Shown here piece by piece: positions 1-11,983 of a DNA stretch of 64,000 nucleotides. The notes beneath the pieces were generated by a model, which saw only the letters and a list, made by a program, of their open reading frames with translations, was not told where the DNA came from and ran no database searches. The stretch is from the NCBI GenBank assembly GCA_963702995.1, contig OY969783.1, forward strand, positions 2,108,001 through 2,172,000. Direction: 5' to 3'. How positions within the stretch are numbered: position 1 is the stretch's first letter; the number at the start of each line of letters is the position of its first letter. The translations under genes and the position numbers were made by a program. Source of the stretch: MFD04580-c1 sp963702995. Lineage in GTDB: Bacteria; Planctomycetota; Phycisphaerae; Tepidisphaerales; Tepidisphaeraceae.

Positions 1-310
1 CCGGCGCGATCGTGAAGAGGATCTTATCGACGTGCTTGGGGCGGTAATCCTCCTTGACGATGAATTTCAGCCCATCCGCCAGCGGCTGGCCGAGCCCGAA
101 CATCCCCTTGAGCTTCGCGAGGATCGGCAGCCCGAAGTCGAACCCGACCCGGTTCGGCCCGATGCGGTCCTGCACCCAGCTTGCGGTCTTGCGTTCGAGC
201 AGGATCAAGTAGGCGACGGTCCCGAGGATCGTGAAGTGAACCACCAGCGTGATGTAGACCCACGGCGGGATGTTCGTTTGAACCCAGTGCAGCGCTTGAA
301 GAGGATCCAT
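1..310 (-). CDS. nuoH: NADH-quinone oxidoreductase subunit H, 5' part (runs off the window)
   Basis: This is the N-terminal part (about 103 residues) of the membrane subunit that joins the peripheral arm of complex I to its proton-pumping arm near the quinone site. Read on the minus strand it starts MDPLQALHW at 310 and shows a first transmembrane stretch (WVYITLVVHFTILGTVAYL). The NuoH signature follows: LLERKTASWVQDRIGPNRVG, then a loop with LGQPLADGLKFIVKED. This conserved region covers the family's quinone-chamber loop. The gene lies downstream of nuoG on the same strand, as expected for a nuo operon, but a lipoprotein gene sits between them. The 3' end lies beyond base 1. Identification is very secure; only the exact start is inferred. 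Confidence 0.95.
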   Translation of the reverse strand, partial: MDPLQALHWVQTNIPPWVYITLVVHFTILGTVAYLILLERKTASWVQDRIGPNRVGFDFGLPILAKLKGMFGLGQPLADGLKFIVKEDYRPKHVDKILFTIAP

Positions 311-393
311 ATGTCTCGACTCGCTTTACCCTGATCCGCGGGGGCTCGCACGCCCGCCCGCTCTCGCTCGGCATTGACGCCGGTTATGTCAAC

Positions 394-418
394 AGGGCCG
401 CCGAGAGCTCGCGGCCCT
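394..418 (-). terminator. hairpin between the lipoprotein gene and nuoH
   Basis: An 8-bp perfect inverted repeat (AGGGCCGC at 394-401 and GCGGCCCT at 411-418) lies just downstream of the stop of the lipoprotein gene, before nuoH on the minus strand. No T-run follows in that direction. It could be a processing or attenuating hairpin rather than a true intrinsic terminator. Confidence 0.3.
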
Positions 419-439
419 TTGCCGAATGCCTCGGCAGGC

Positions 440-1258
440 TCATTTCGCCGCCGCCACCCATTGCAGCGACCCGAAGGCCGCATCAAAAGCGGCCCGGGCG
501 GCCGCGAACCGCTCTTCGCCCGACTCGGCGCTAAAGAGGTAGACGCGGTCGCCATGCACGGCCAGCACCGTCACCACCTTACAGATGCGGGTGCCGTTGC
601 CCGACCCGTCGGCCAGCACGCCGCTCAAGATCACGCGCCGGGCCTTGGACTTCGGCAACGCCTGATCGATGTTCTCGACCACGTTCAGCGTCGTAAATCG
701 TTTCTTCTGGTCGTCCAGGTAGCCGCTGACCACCGATCCCAGCGGGATAAACCCCGGGATGTGGGGCGGCAGCGCCGGCACGTCCACCGTCAGCTTGGGC
801 GAGCAGGCATCGGCCGCGGCCGACGGGCTCGGCTCGGTCGAACGCCCGCTTGTCGTCCCAAGGGCGTCTCGGGTTGTCGGCGCCGAGGCGGTGCAGGGGA
901 CCAGCATCAGCGTGTAATCGGCGCTGGCTTTCTGTGCCCAGCCAACCGGGCCGACGATCCGATAGCCGTGCGCTGCGTCTTCGCAGACGACCTGTGTCGG
1001 CGGGTCAACCACGGCCGGGCTAGCCGGGCTGGTGGTCGGTAGCCGCGAATCCGCGGCCGGGTCGGCCGGCCGCGAGGTGACGGTTTGCGCCGTCAAGGTG
1101 CCCGCCCCGGATCGGGCGTTCACATTCGGTTGATTCTGACACGCCGTGAGGACGGTCCAGGTCAACAGCGGAACGATTGCGGTGGGCGCACCCCATCGCA
1201 CCAGTTTGTTCTGTCGCCCCTTGAGAACGAACCGCCGTACGTTAAGCCGTGCGTTCAT
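440..1258 (-). CDS. predicted lipoprotein lying between nuoG and nuoH
   Basis: This encodes 272 residues with no family I recognise. The N-terminus has a basic stretch, a hydrophobic segment (APTAIVPLLTWTVL) and a lipobox-like TVLTAC, so I predict a lipid-anchored envelope protein. A Ser/Thr/Pro/Ala-rich linker follows, then a globular domain from about residue 90 containing GYRIVGPVGWAQKASADYTL and a C-terminal AARAAFDAAFGSLQWV. That layout recalls the small PsbP/DUF1795-type domains of planctomycete lipoproteins. The open frame extends upstream to 1477, but ATG 1258 is preferred because it places the signal peptide at the N-terminus. The gene interrupts the usual nuoG-nuoH adjacency. A link to complex I is suggested only by position. 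Confidence 0.65.
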   Translation of the reverse strand: MNARLNVRRFVLKGRQNKLVRWGAPTAIVPLLTWTVLTACQNQPNVNARSGAGTLTAQTVTSRPADPAADSRLPTTSPASPAVVDPPTQVVCEDAAHGYRIVGPVGWAQKASADYTLMLVPCTASAPTTRDALGTTSGRSTEPSPSAAADACSPKLTVDVPALPPHIPGFIPLGSVVSGYLDDQKKRFTTLNVVENIDQALPKSKARRVILSGVLADGSGNGTRICKVVTVLAVHGDRVYLFSAESGEERFAAARAAFDAAFGSLQWVAAAK

Positions 1259-1522
1259 GCCACACCCCGGTTCGGGCGGGCTGGCTCCGCTTTCGCCCCG
1301 GCCGCCCATCCGTGGGCACCCGTCGGCATCGGAAGCCGGCTTCGCCGACTCGCGACCGGTCTCGCCGGCCGCCAGCAGGATCTGTTGATCCGGCGCTTTC
1401 CCCGCCGCCCTCGCGGCGACCGCGGCCGAATCATGCCACCCGGTGCTCCGCACCGAGGAGGCGATCAGGATTCTCATACGGGTCGAGGGCTTCTGAAAAG
1501 CGGGCCCCGAGCGGAAAATCAG

Positions 1523-3121
1523 TTAAAGTTCGACAAACTCGAATGCAGGCTCGGCCGCCGCCGCCGTTGGGATGGACACCGAAGCAAATGCCTCGCCCAT
1601 CTCCTGTCGGATCGCCGCGGCATTGTACAGCCCGGTTCGGCCCAGGAGCTTAAGGTAGACATCGCCGGCCCGACGCGCCCCGTCCGGCGGGGCCACGGCG
1701 GACAAGAACGCCTGGATGCGGCCGGCATAGTTCTCCCAGCATCCTTCGGTTTCGGCCCACGCCGCCGACGGGAGCACGATATCGGCCGCCTCGCTGAGGC
1801 TCGACGGGAGGATATCCTGCACGACGCGGAACCCCGTCTTGAGCGTCGCCGGGACGGTGGAGGGGAGCCAGCTCGACAGGTAGTTCCCTACGATCCAGCC
1901 CCCCTTCAGACTGCGGACCTGTTCGCCCGGTTCGGCGAGCTGATCGAACGTCGCGGTCGGCCCGCCGAGCAGCTCGAGCACCCGCCGGATGCCCCGCGCG
2001 TTAGGGACCTTCTCGGCTTGAATTTCGAACGTCTGTTTGCCGGTGGTCGCGTTGCGGAAGACTTCATTCGACCCCGCGGTTGGCACCGGGCCGACGATCA
2101 GGACGGCCTGCGGGTCGATGGCGCGGATCGCCTTCCCAAGGAGCCAGGCCTCCTCGCAGGCCATCATCGGCGAGAGCAAGGCGAACAGGCTCCCCTGCCC
2201 GTTCTTTTCGACGACCGCTTTGAGGCCGGTCTGCGCCTCGCTGACCGCGTTCTGATACCCCGTCTCCACCTGCGTGCCGTACTGGAGCTTGCGGGCGCCG
2301 TGAAGCCGCTTCTCGTCGTGGATGGCTTTGTACGCGTAACGCGTGTCGTCGCTGATCCACCAAGTGTTGACGTCGGCGTTGTACCGCGGCTTGATCCGGT
2401 AGACGACCCCTTCGTTGTGCTCGAGGAAAATGTTCTCCCCGCCGCTGTCGGCCGGGCTGATCGACGGGACGCTCTTGAGCAGCCAGACCCGCTGCTTGAA
2501 CAGGAACTCCTTGTCCAGCAGCGCCCCGACCGGGCAGAGATCCACCACGTTCCCGGCGAGCTTGTTGTTGACCGGCTTGCCCGGGAAGATGTCGATCTCT
2601 TCCTTGTGCCCGCGGCCGTCAACGTACAGCTCGGACGTCCCGCTTACCTCGCGCGTGAACCGCACGCACCGCGTGCACATGATGCACCGGTCGCTGTAGA
2701 GATAGATGTTGTCGCCGACGTCCTTTTTCGGGTTCTTGATCTTGTCTTCTTCAAACCGCGACTGGCTGCGGCCGAACTGGTACGAGTAATCCTGGAGGTA
2801 GCATTCGCCCGCCTGATCGCACACCGGGCAATCGAGCGGATGGTTGATCAGCAGGTACTCCATGACCTGCTTCTGATTGGCGACCGACTTGGTGCTCTTC
2901 GAATAAACGATCATGCCGTCACGAACCGGCGTCTGGCAGGAGGGGACGAGCTTGGGGAGCCCCTCCACCTCAACCAGGCAGATGCGGCAGGAGGCGGGGA
3001 TCGATAGCCCGGGATGGTAGCAATACTGCGGGAGGGCGATCCCGGCTTCATTGCAGGCCTGCAGGACCATCTGGCCCTGCTTGGCGTCAATCGACCGGCC
3101 ATCGACGTTGATCTTGAGCAT
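1523..3121 (-). CDS. nuoG: NADH-quinone oxidoreductase subunit G (short form)
   Basis: This is the iron-sulfur subunit of the peripheral arm of complex I, carrying electrons from NADH towards quinone. All expected cluster ligands are visible: [2Fe-2S] ligands C34, C45, C48 and C62; the H94/C98/C101/C107 set of the His-Cys3 4Fe-4S cluster (HPLDCPVCDQAGEC); and C146, C149, C152 with C196 (LCPVGALLD) for the next cluster. The molybdopterin-oxidoreductase-like C-terminal region is present but short. At 532 residues the protein is far below the roughly 900 of E. coli NuoG, resembling compact forms in other phyla. The gene starts with ATG at 3121 and is followed on the same strand by the lipoprotein gene and nuoH. 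Identification is secure. Confidence 0.95.
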   Translation of the reverse strand: MLKINVDGRSIDAKQGQMVLQACNEAGIALPQYCYHPGLSIPASCRICLVEVEGLPKLVPSCQTPVRDGMIVYSKSTKSVANQKQVMEYLLINHPLDCPVCDQAGECYLQDYSYQFGRSQSRFEEDKIKNPKKDVGDNIYLYSDRCIMCTRCVRFTREVSGTSELYVDGRGHKEEIDIFPGKPVNNKLAGNVVDLCPVGALLDKEFLFKQRVWLLKSVPSISPADSGGENIFLEHNEGVVYRIKPRYNADVNTWWISDDTRYAYKAIHDEKRLHGARKLQYGTQVETGYQNAVSEAQTGLKAVVEKNGQGSLFALLSPMMACEEAWLLGKAIRAIDPQAVLIVGPVPTAGSNEVFRNATTGKQTFEIQAEKVPNARGIRRVLELLGGPTATFDQLAEPGEQVRSLKGGWIVGNYLSSWLPSTVPATLKTGFRVVQDILPSSLSEAADIVLPSAAWAETEGCWENYAGRIQAFLSAVAPPDGARRAGDVYLKLLGRTGLYNAAAIRQEMGEAFASVSIPTAAAAEPAFEFVEL

Positions 3122-3292
3122 AGGGTCGGGATGGTATAACGGATCGTGACGAATTTCACTAGGACGAGCGGCCGCCGTTTTGTCAGTTTCGGTGAAAGCC
3201 GTTGTGTCTCGATATCAAGCGGAAAACGACCCTTTCACTAGGGCGATCCGCTGCGCCGCGCATCGGCAACGTCGCACGTCGGCAACGCTCCG

Positions 3293-3946
3293 TCAGGATG
3301 AGGCCTGTTCGGCGTGCTCCGGGTTCGGGAGCGACTTCGCCTCTCGCCCCTCGTTGCCGCCGGGGAGCCGTTTCTCGTCGTTGATGATCTCGGCGACATA
3401 TTCCTTAATCCGCTGGTCGTTCAGGAGCTGGCTCATCAGGACACGGCGGTAGCCGGTCGAGCGCATCTGTTCCTTCAGGGAATCTGTCCGCTCCTGCTTG
3501 AGCTTCTCGTTCTGCGAGAAGAGGGCCTCTTCGAGCGACTCGTTCTCCAGCAGCAGCGCGTACATGGCATCCGCACGCTTCCCGCCTGAGTTGAACAACC
3601 CGCCGTAGCCGGCGGCCTTGCGCCGGTAATCCTCGACGCGGGCCGTCAGCGTCTTGGCCTGCTCTTCGAGCCGGGCGTTTTCGGCCTTCAAAGCCGTGAG
3701 TTCCTGATCGTAGAGGTTTTTGAAGCCACGCTGGGTCGTGAAGAGCTCCTGCTCTTTCTGGCGGATCACCTTGGCCGAGGAGAGCGAGCTCAGGATCCGC
3801 CCGGCCCAGTAGCCCACGAACAGGAGAAGCCCGGCCGCCAGGACGTACAGGATGACGTCCACCGTCCCGTTACCGGACCGGGGCAGGTCCAGGGCGGTCA
3901 TGGCGGCAAGGGAGTGAAGCTGGAGGGGATAAGACGTCGGATGCAT
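3293..3946 (-). CDS. membrane-anchored coiled-coil protein, unknown function
   Basis: This encodes 217 residues. A single N-terminal transmembrane segment (DVILYVLAAGLLLFVGYWAG, about residues 29-48) is followed by a long charged helical region with heptad-like spacing. It includes ENARLEEQAKTLTARVEDYR and LLENESLEEALFSQNEKLKQ, and ends in an acidic tail. No catalytic motif is visible. The likely topology is an inner-membrane anchor with a cytoplasmic coiled coil, a layout seen in structural or scaffold proteins. A second in-frame ATG at 3901 would still keep the membrane segment, and neither start has a clear ribosome-binding site. The gene lies upstream of nuoG on the same strand, with a gap of about 170 bases. 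Confidence 0.7.
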   Translation of the reverse strand: MHPTSYPLQLHSLAAMTALDLPRSGNGTVDVILYVLAAGLLLFVGYWAGRILSSLSSAKVIRQKEQELFTTQRGFKNLYDQELTALKAENARLEEQAKTLTARVEDYRRKAAGYGGLFNSGGKRADAMYALLLENESLEEALFSQNEKLKQERTDSLKEQMRSTGYRRVLMSQLLNDQRIKEYVAEIINDEKRLPGGNEGREAKSLPNPEHAEQASS

Positions 3947-4648
3947 CGGCGCGATTCTAGCGACCAGCGGACGCGGTGCGAGCGGTAGTCAAGCGAATTT
4001 AACGTGGCGATGGGCGGACAGGCCCTCAGGGCACTCCGGCCGCCCTTCCTGCGGAGCAAGCGGGGCTTCGGTTGGGGTGTAGCCAATTTTGTTGCCATTC
4101 CTGGACGCGGAACCGTAGGAACGCCGACGTCCTGGTCGGCTCGACCCGAGAGGCCGACGGGGACGTCGGCGTTCCCAGGGAGTGCCCGAGCCGTTTTCGC
4201 GCCGTACAGGCGGCTTGCCGAAATCGACGGCCACGCCCTTCCGGTTGGCTCAATCGCCGTTTGACACCCGACACCCCACCTACTATGAATGGTGTGGATA
4301 AGTGCCCGACCGCTGTCGCCGACACGTGCCGGGCAAGGCGATTTGATGTGTGGGAGCGCTGGGTTGGGGCGGTCTGTTCGCCCCCCGCCGAGCCCGTTCC
4401 CGCCAGCAGCTTGCGGCCTTAACCGCTAAAGCGCAGCTCCCCCACTCTTGTTACGGATGGTGATGCTGCATTTGTGTGGCGTTGCGCGGAAGGCGCTCCC
4501 CGACCGGGGTTGAGCCTTTGCTGGCAGGCCATCGGCCGCGTCCGCACGAGGCGTTCCGTGCGGCGACGGATCGCCCGTGAGACGGCGAGCGCCAGCGTTG
4601 CCGATCTGATAACTGTCCGAAGCGTGTAATTCTCAAGCGAGGCGTCCC
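3947..4648. other. 700-base divergent intergenic region upstream of metH
   Basis: No convincing gene is present. Open frames here are short and their translations look like non-coding GC-rich sequence. The stretch holds one complete copy of a palindromic repeat (4118-4175). I looked for a cobalamin, SAM or SAH riboswitch before metH and could not match a consensus core, although several GC-rich hairpins are possible between 4480 and 4620. Confidence 0.6.
4118..4175. repeat. dispersed palindromic repeat, family A, copy 1
   Basis: Two perfect 15-base inverted arms (GGAACGCCGACGTCC at 4118-4132 and its complement at 4161-4175) flank a partly paired centre. A near-identical element lies at 11846-11902 and a right half at 25968-25996. 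All three copies are intergenic. The size and structure resemble REP/MITE-like non-coding elements. Confidence 0.75.
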
Positions 4649-8209
<3,561 letters not shown>

Positions 8210-8349
8210 TTTCCGTCTGATTTCCGGCTGCGGCGGCACGTCCGATGGCATCCATGCGCAACCCGCACTATTGACTGGAATGGACCACTAGACAGGCGCG
8301 AGGTCCTCGCTCAAGCCCCAGCCCTCCTCACGTTGATCTTGGAGGCAAG

Positions 8350-8751
8350 GTGGTTGAGAGGGCCGTAAGAGAGCAGACGCGCGTGCGGGCGAAGGGGCGT
8401 TGTGAATATTGCCGAGTCTCCGACGCCTGGTTCGACGAGCCTTTCTGGATTGATTGCGTCAGGGCGGAGCAGCACGGAGGAAGGTCTTCGCTCGAAAACC
8501 TGGCCTACTACTGCATGCATTGCAACCGGTACAAGGGGCCAAACCTCGCCGGCCACGATCTGACCTAAGGCACTGACGTATTTCTCTTCAATCCGCGCTC
8601 ACAGGTCTGGGGCGAGCACTTCGAGCTTTCTGGGGCTGTCGTCGTTGGGAGGACCGCCGTAGGCCGTGCCACCGTCCAGACGCTTGGACTGAATCATCCC
8701 ACTCGGGTCGCCGCGCGTGCGGCGCTTCTGAATGAAGGCCACACCTTCTGA
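8350..8751 (+). pseudogene. HNH endonuclease, interrupted and missing its catalytic histidine
   Basis: A GTG start at 8350 with a good GGAGG site opens a small HNH-family protein. Its zinc-binding pairs are visible (RCEYC and CMHCNRYKGPNLAG). An in-frame TAA at 8566-8568 stops it after 72 residues. The same frame then continues with family-typical sequence (FLFNPRSQVWGEHFELSG, VGRTAVGRATVQTLGLNHP) to a TGA at 8749-8751. The residue expected to be the first catalytic His (family pattern IEH) is Cys here (WIDCVRAEQHGG). The gene therefore carries both a nonsense codon and an active-site substitution, which points to real decay. It stands alone after metH, without a visible partner. Confidence 0.75.
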
Positions 8752-8784
8752 ACATCACCCTGAACGTTCGCGTCAGGCCGTGAG

Positions 8785-9579
8785 CTATCTCGGTCTGTTT
8801 TCCCGCAGGATCGTCTCCGCCCACTCGGCGTCCGCGGGATCCAGCGGCGGAACGGGGCCGGAGCGGTAGTCAGTGTCGTCGTACTCCCCGCTGAGATATG
8901 CCTGATCAATCAACGGCTGCAGAGCCAGCGGCACGTCTTCGTCCTGTTCGCGGAGCGGGATTGAGATGATCGGCAGCGGCTCTTGCAGAGGGGCCGGATA
9001 GAGCTCCGCCTCGTTCGGCCGCCAGCCTCGGCGGACGCAGATGCGATACGGCGTCCGACACGAGACCGGAACGCGATCTTCAGGGACCGAAAGCACGCGG
9101 CGGCCGCCTCGGAGCAGGTCGATCTCCACCCGGCTGATGCCCGCGCTCCGGCACTCCTCCTGCTTCTGGAGGAACATCGACTGGCCCTGTCCGGCCTTCT
9201 TATTCGCGGGGCTCAATACCTCGATCACCGTCACAACTCGGTTCCCGGATCGGGCATCGACGATCTGAATATACCCCTGGGTCATCGGTTCATCCGTCAG
9301 GTCAACGATCACCGGCGACGATGCCCCGGCGGCCGCGGAACCAGCGCTCCCCATTCGCGGCGTCGCGACCCGCGTCCGTTCGACCACTCGCAGGTCGGGG
9401 TACATGCTTCGTTCAGGCCCGCTAAGCGCTTCGACGAACACGCGCTCTTCAACCCGGGCTCGCAAGTCTGGCGGCAACAGCGGGCGAATCTGTTCCCGTG
9501 CGAACGTGATCAGCGTGTGATGGGCGTCACCCCACTGCTGTTCCATCCACGGGTCCATTCCTGGAAAAGGGCCGGCCAT
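8785..9579 (-). CDS. DUF4058 family protein
   Basis: This encodes 264 residues. It starts at ATG 9579 (MAGPFPGMDPWMEQQWGDAH), which has a good AGGAG site seven bases upstream; the frame is open a little further but the family begins at this Met. The conserved DUF4058 blocks are present: the N-terminal PGMDPW motif, a central strand with VVTVIEVLSPANK, and VEIDLLRGGRRV. The family is common in planctomycetes and cyanobacteria and has no established biochemical role. The E-V-L-S-P strand resembles the Uma2/PD-(D/E)XK fold, so a nuclease-like fold is possible but unproven. It is flanked by the HNH remnant and the dehydratase gene. Confidence 0.85.
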   Translation of the reverse strand: MAGPFPGMDPWMEQQWGDAHHTLITFAREQIRPLLPPDLRARVEERVFVEALSGPERSMYPDLRVVERTRVATPRMGSAGSAAAGASSPVIVDLTDEPMTQGYIQIVDARSGNRVVTVIEVLSPANKKAGQGQSMFLQKQEECRSAGISRVEIDLLRGGRRVLSVPEDRVPVSCRTPYRICVRRGWRPNEAELYPAPLQEPLPIISIPLREQDEDVPLALQPLIDQAYLSGEYDDTDYRSGPVPPLDPADAEWAETILRENRPR

Positions 9580-9733
9580 GGTCACTCCTGTTCGCACGGT
9601 CCCGTTGATCGCAGTATACCTGCGCACGTAGATCGGGGGCTCGCGACGCTCCTGCTATCGTGCGGCGTCGCCGGAAAAAGCGTATAGCGTGGCTCACCGC
9701 GCCGCACGATGCGGTGGCAGGGTACACCCCGCC

Positions 9734-11715
9734 CTACGTGACGGCCCCCGCCAGCCGGCGGCTGATCTCGTCGGCGTCGTAGACGCACCCGCCCCACGTC
9801 CCGCCGCTCGCGTTTTGTAAGGCGGCCCAGAGGCGTGTGTCGGCCGGGAGGTCGGGGTCGGCTGCGAGGTCCGGCCGCGGGGAACGGGCCGCGAGGATCT
9901 TCGTGCCCCATTCGACGCTGTGGAGGTCGGGGCCGTGGCCGACCAGGTCAAGCGTCCCTTCCAGGCGGTTGCGATCGACGGCGATTCGGATCAGGTCGCC
10001 GTCGAGCAGCTTGCCGATCGGGCCGCCCGCCAGCGCCTCCGGCGCGATGTGACCGATGCAGGCGCCCGTGCTGACGCCGCTGAACCGCGCATCCGTGATC
10101 ACCGCGACGTGCTTGCCGAAGGGGAGATGCCGCAGGGCGCTGGTCACCTGGTAGATCTCTTCCATCCCCGCCCCCATCGGGCCGCGACAGATCAGCGCGA
10201 CAACGTCGCCCGCCCGGATGCCGCCCTCCTTGATCGCCGCAATGACCGCGCGCTCGGTCGTGAAGACCCGGGCCGGGCCGGTCTTGCGGTAGATGCCATC
10301 GGCGTCAACCACGCTCGCGTCGATCGCGGTGCTCTTGATCACGGCCCCTTGCGGCGCGAGGTTCCCCTGCGGGAAGGTAACGGTGCTGGTCAGCCCGCGC
10401 TCGGCCGCGTGCGCGGGGGACATGATCACGTCGTCGGGCGAGACGCCGTCGTGGGTGTAAAGCGCCTCGCGCACACGGGCGCGCCGCTCGGATCCCTTCC
10501 ACCGATCGAGCGCCCTCCCCAGTGGCTCCCCGGCGGCCGTCAGAGCGTTCTCCCGCAAGAGGCCCAGGCCCCGAAGGTGGAGCATCACCTCGGGAACGCC
10601 CCCCGCCAGAAAGACCCGCACGGTTACATGGCCGACCGGCCCGTTCGGCAGCGCGTCAACCAGCCGCGGCGTGGCGCGGTTCACCCCGGCCCAGTCGTCA
10701 ACTACGGGGCGCCGAAGGCCGGAGGCATGGGCGATCGCGGGGACGTGGAGCAGAAGGTTGGTCGAGCCGCCGAATGCCGCGTGAACGACCATCGCATTGT
10801 GGATCGCGTCGTCGGTCAGCACGTGGGCGACGGTCATCCCCGCGCGCTCCTGGAAGGCCAGCGCGCGGGCCGAACGGACGGCCATGTCGAGCCAGATGGG
10901 CTGCCCGGACGGGGCCAGAGCCGAATGCTGCAAGGAAAGGCCCATCGCCTCGGATACCACCTGCGCGGTGGCGGCCGTCCCCAGGAACTGGCAGCCGCCG
11001 CCGGGGCTGGCGCAGGCCCGGCACCCCAGCTCGGCCGCCTCCTCCAGGCTGAGCGTGCCGTGTGCGTACCGCGCCCCGATCGTCTGCACCTTCCCCGCAT
11101 CCTCCCCGCGCTCCGATGGCAGCGTGACGCCGCCGGGGACAATGACGCACGGCAGGTCGCGCACGCCGGCGAGTGCCATCATCATTGCCGGCAGCCCTTT
11201 GTCGCAGGTCGCAATCCCCAGCACGCCCCGCCGACGGGGGAGCGACCGGATCAGCCGGCGCAGCACCATCGCGGCGTCGTTGCGGAAGGGCAGGCTGTCC
11301 ATCATCCCCTTGGTCCCCTGGGTGCGGCCGTCGCAAGGGTCGGTCACGGCGGCGGCAAAGGGGATCATCCCCAGCCGCTTCAATTCTTCGGCGGCCGCCC
11401 GAACCAGGAGGCCAACCTCCCAGTGCCCCGTGTGATAGCCGAGCGCGATTGGCGACCCATCGTCGGCCCGCAGCCCGCCCGCCGTGGAGAGGATCAGGAA
11501 CTCTTTGCGATTCAGGTGCGCCGGCGCCCAGCCCATCCCGGCGTTCTGGCTGAGGCCAAAGAGGTCGCCGCTGGCCCAGTTCCGGAGCATCTGATCGTCG
11601 AGCGGCAGGGCGCCGGAGGGTCCGGCGCGCGGGTTCGGAGCGCGTCATAAATCTCGGCGGGCGAATCGAGCAGCGAACTGAGATCAGCGGCGGTCGGTTG
11701 GCGGAGGTCGGGCAT
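9734..11715 (-). CDS. YjhG/YagF-type sugar-acid (D-xylonate) dehydratase, IlvD/Edd family, frame break near the 5' end
   Basis: This is an Fe-S dehydratase of the IlvD/Edd superfamily, closest to E. coli YjhG/YagF, which dehydrate D-xylonate in non-phosphorylative pentose breakdown. Visible signatures include SGDLFGLSQNAGMGW, DPCDGRTQGTKGM with the first cluster Cys, ATCDKGLPAMMMAL, CASPGGGCQFLGTAATAQV, ITDARFSGVSTGACIGH and the C-terminal SGGTWGGCVYDADEI. From the first in-frame Met (11590) the product has 618 residues. The family's N-terminus lies in another frame from ATG 11715 (MPDLRQPTAADLSSLLD), and continuity through GPSGALPLDDQM needs a one-base shift near 11625. I treat it as one gene with an indel, most likely a sequence error. 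Substrate preference is inferred from the family. Confidence 0.88.
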
Positions 11716-11845
11716 CTAATCGAGTGTACGAGGTGCATCGAGCTGGCGGGAGTGTGTCCCCCCCGGTTTGTGTGCCGGTGTGCCGGCGGGGCTTTGTGTT
11801 CGTCGCGCGGTCGTCGCTGGTGGCAAGCCTGGAGACCTGAACCTC

Positions 11846-11902
11846 GGAACGCCGATGTCCTCGTCAGCTTACGGCGAAAGCCGACGGGGACGTCGGCGTT
11901 CC
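11846..11902. repeat. dispersed palindromic repeat, family A, copy 2
   Basis: The arms are GGAACGCCGATGTCC (11846-11860) and GGACGTCGGCGTTCC (11888-11902), with one mismatch against perfect pairing. The centre differs from copy 1, although both share the CCGACGGGGACGTCGGCGTTCC right side. It lies just upstream of pgm, in the divergent gap with the dehydratase gene. Confidence 0.75.
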
Positions 11903-11983
11903 CAGACAGTCGGCGGATCGAGCCCGTCTCCCGAATTGATTAATGGCTTGGCGCAGCCGGGCCGGGTTTCGATGATACCGCCC

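Noticed and set aside
1085..3007. Long plus-strand open frame (640 residues) opposite nuoG
   Set aside because: It is the antisense shadow of nuoG in a GC-rich genome; its translation is Arg/Gly/Asp-rich without motifs.
4440..4648. Possible cobalamin or SAM/SAH riboswitch before metH
   Set aside because: Stems can be drawn, but none of the conserved core sequences of those riboswitch classes could be found by eye.
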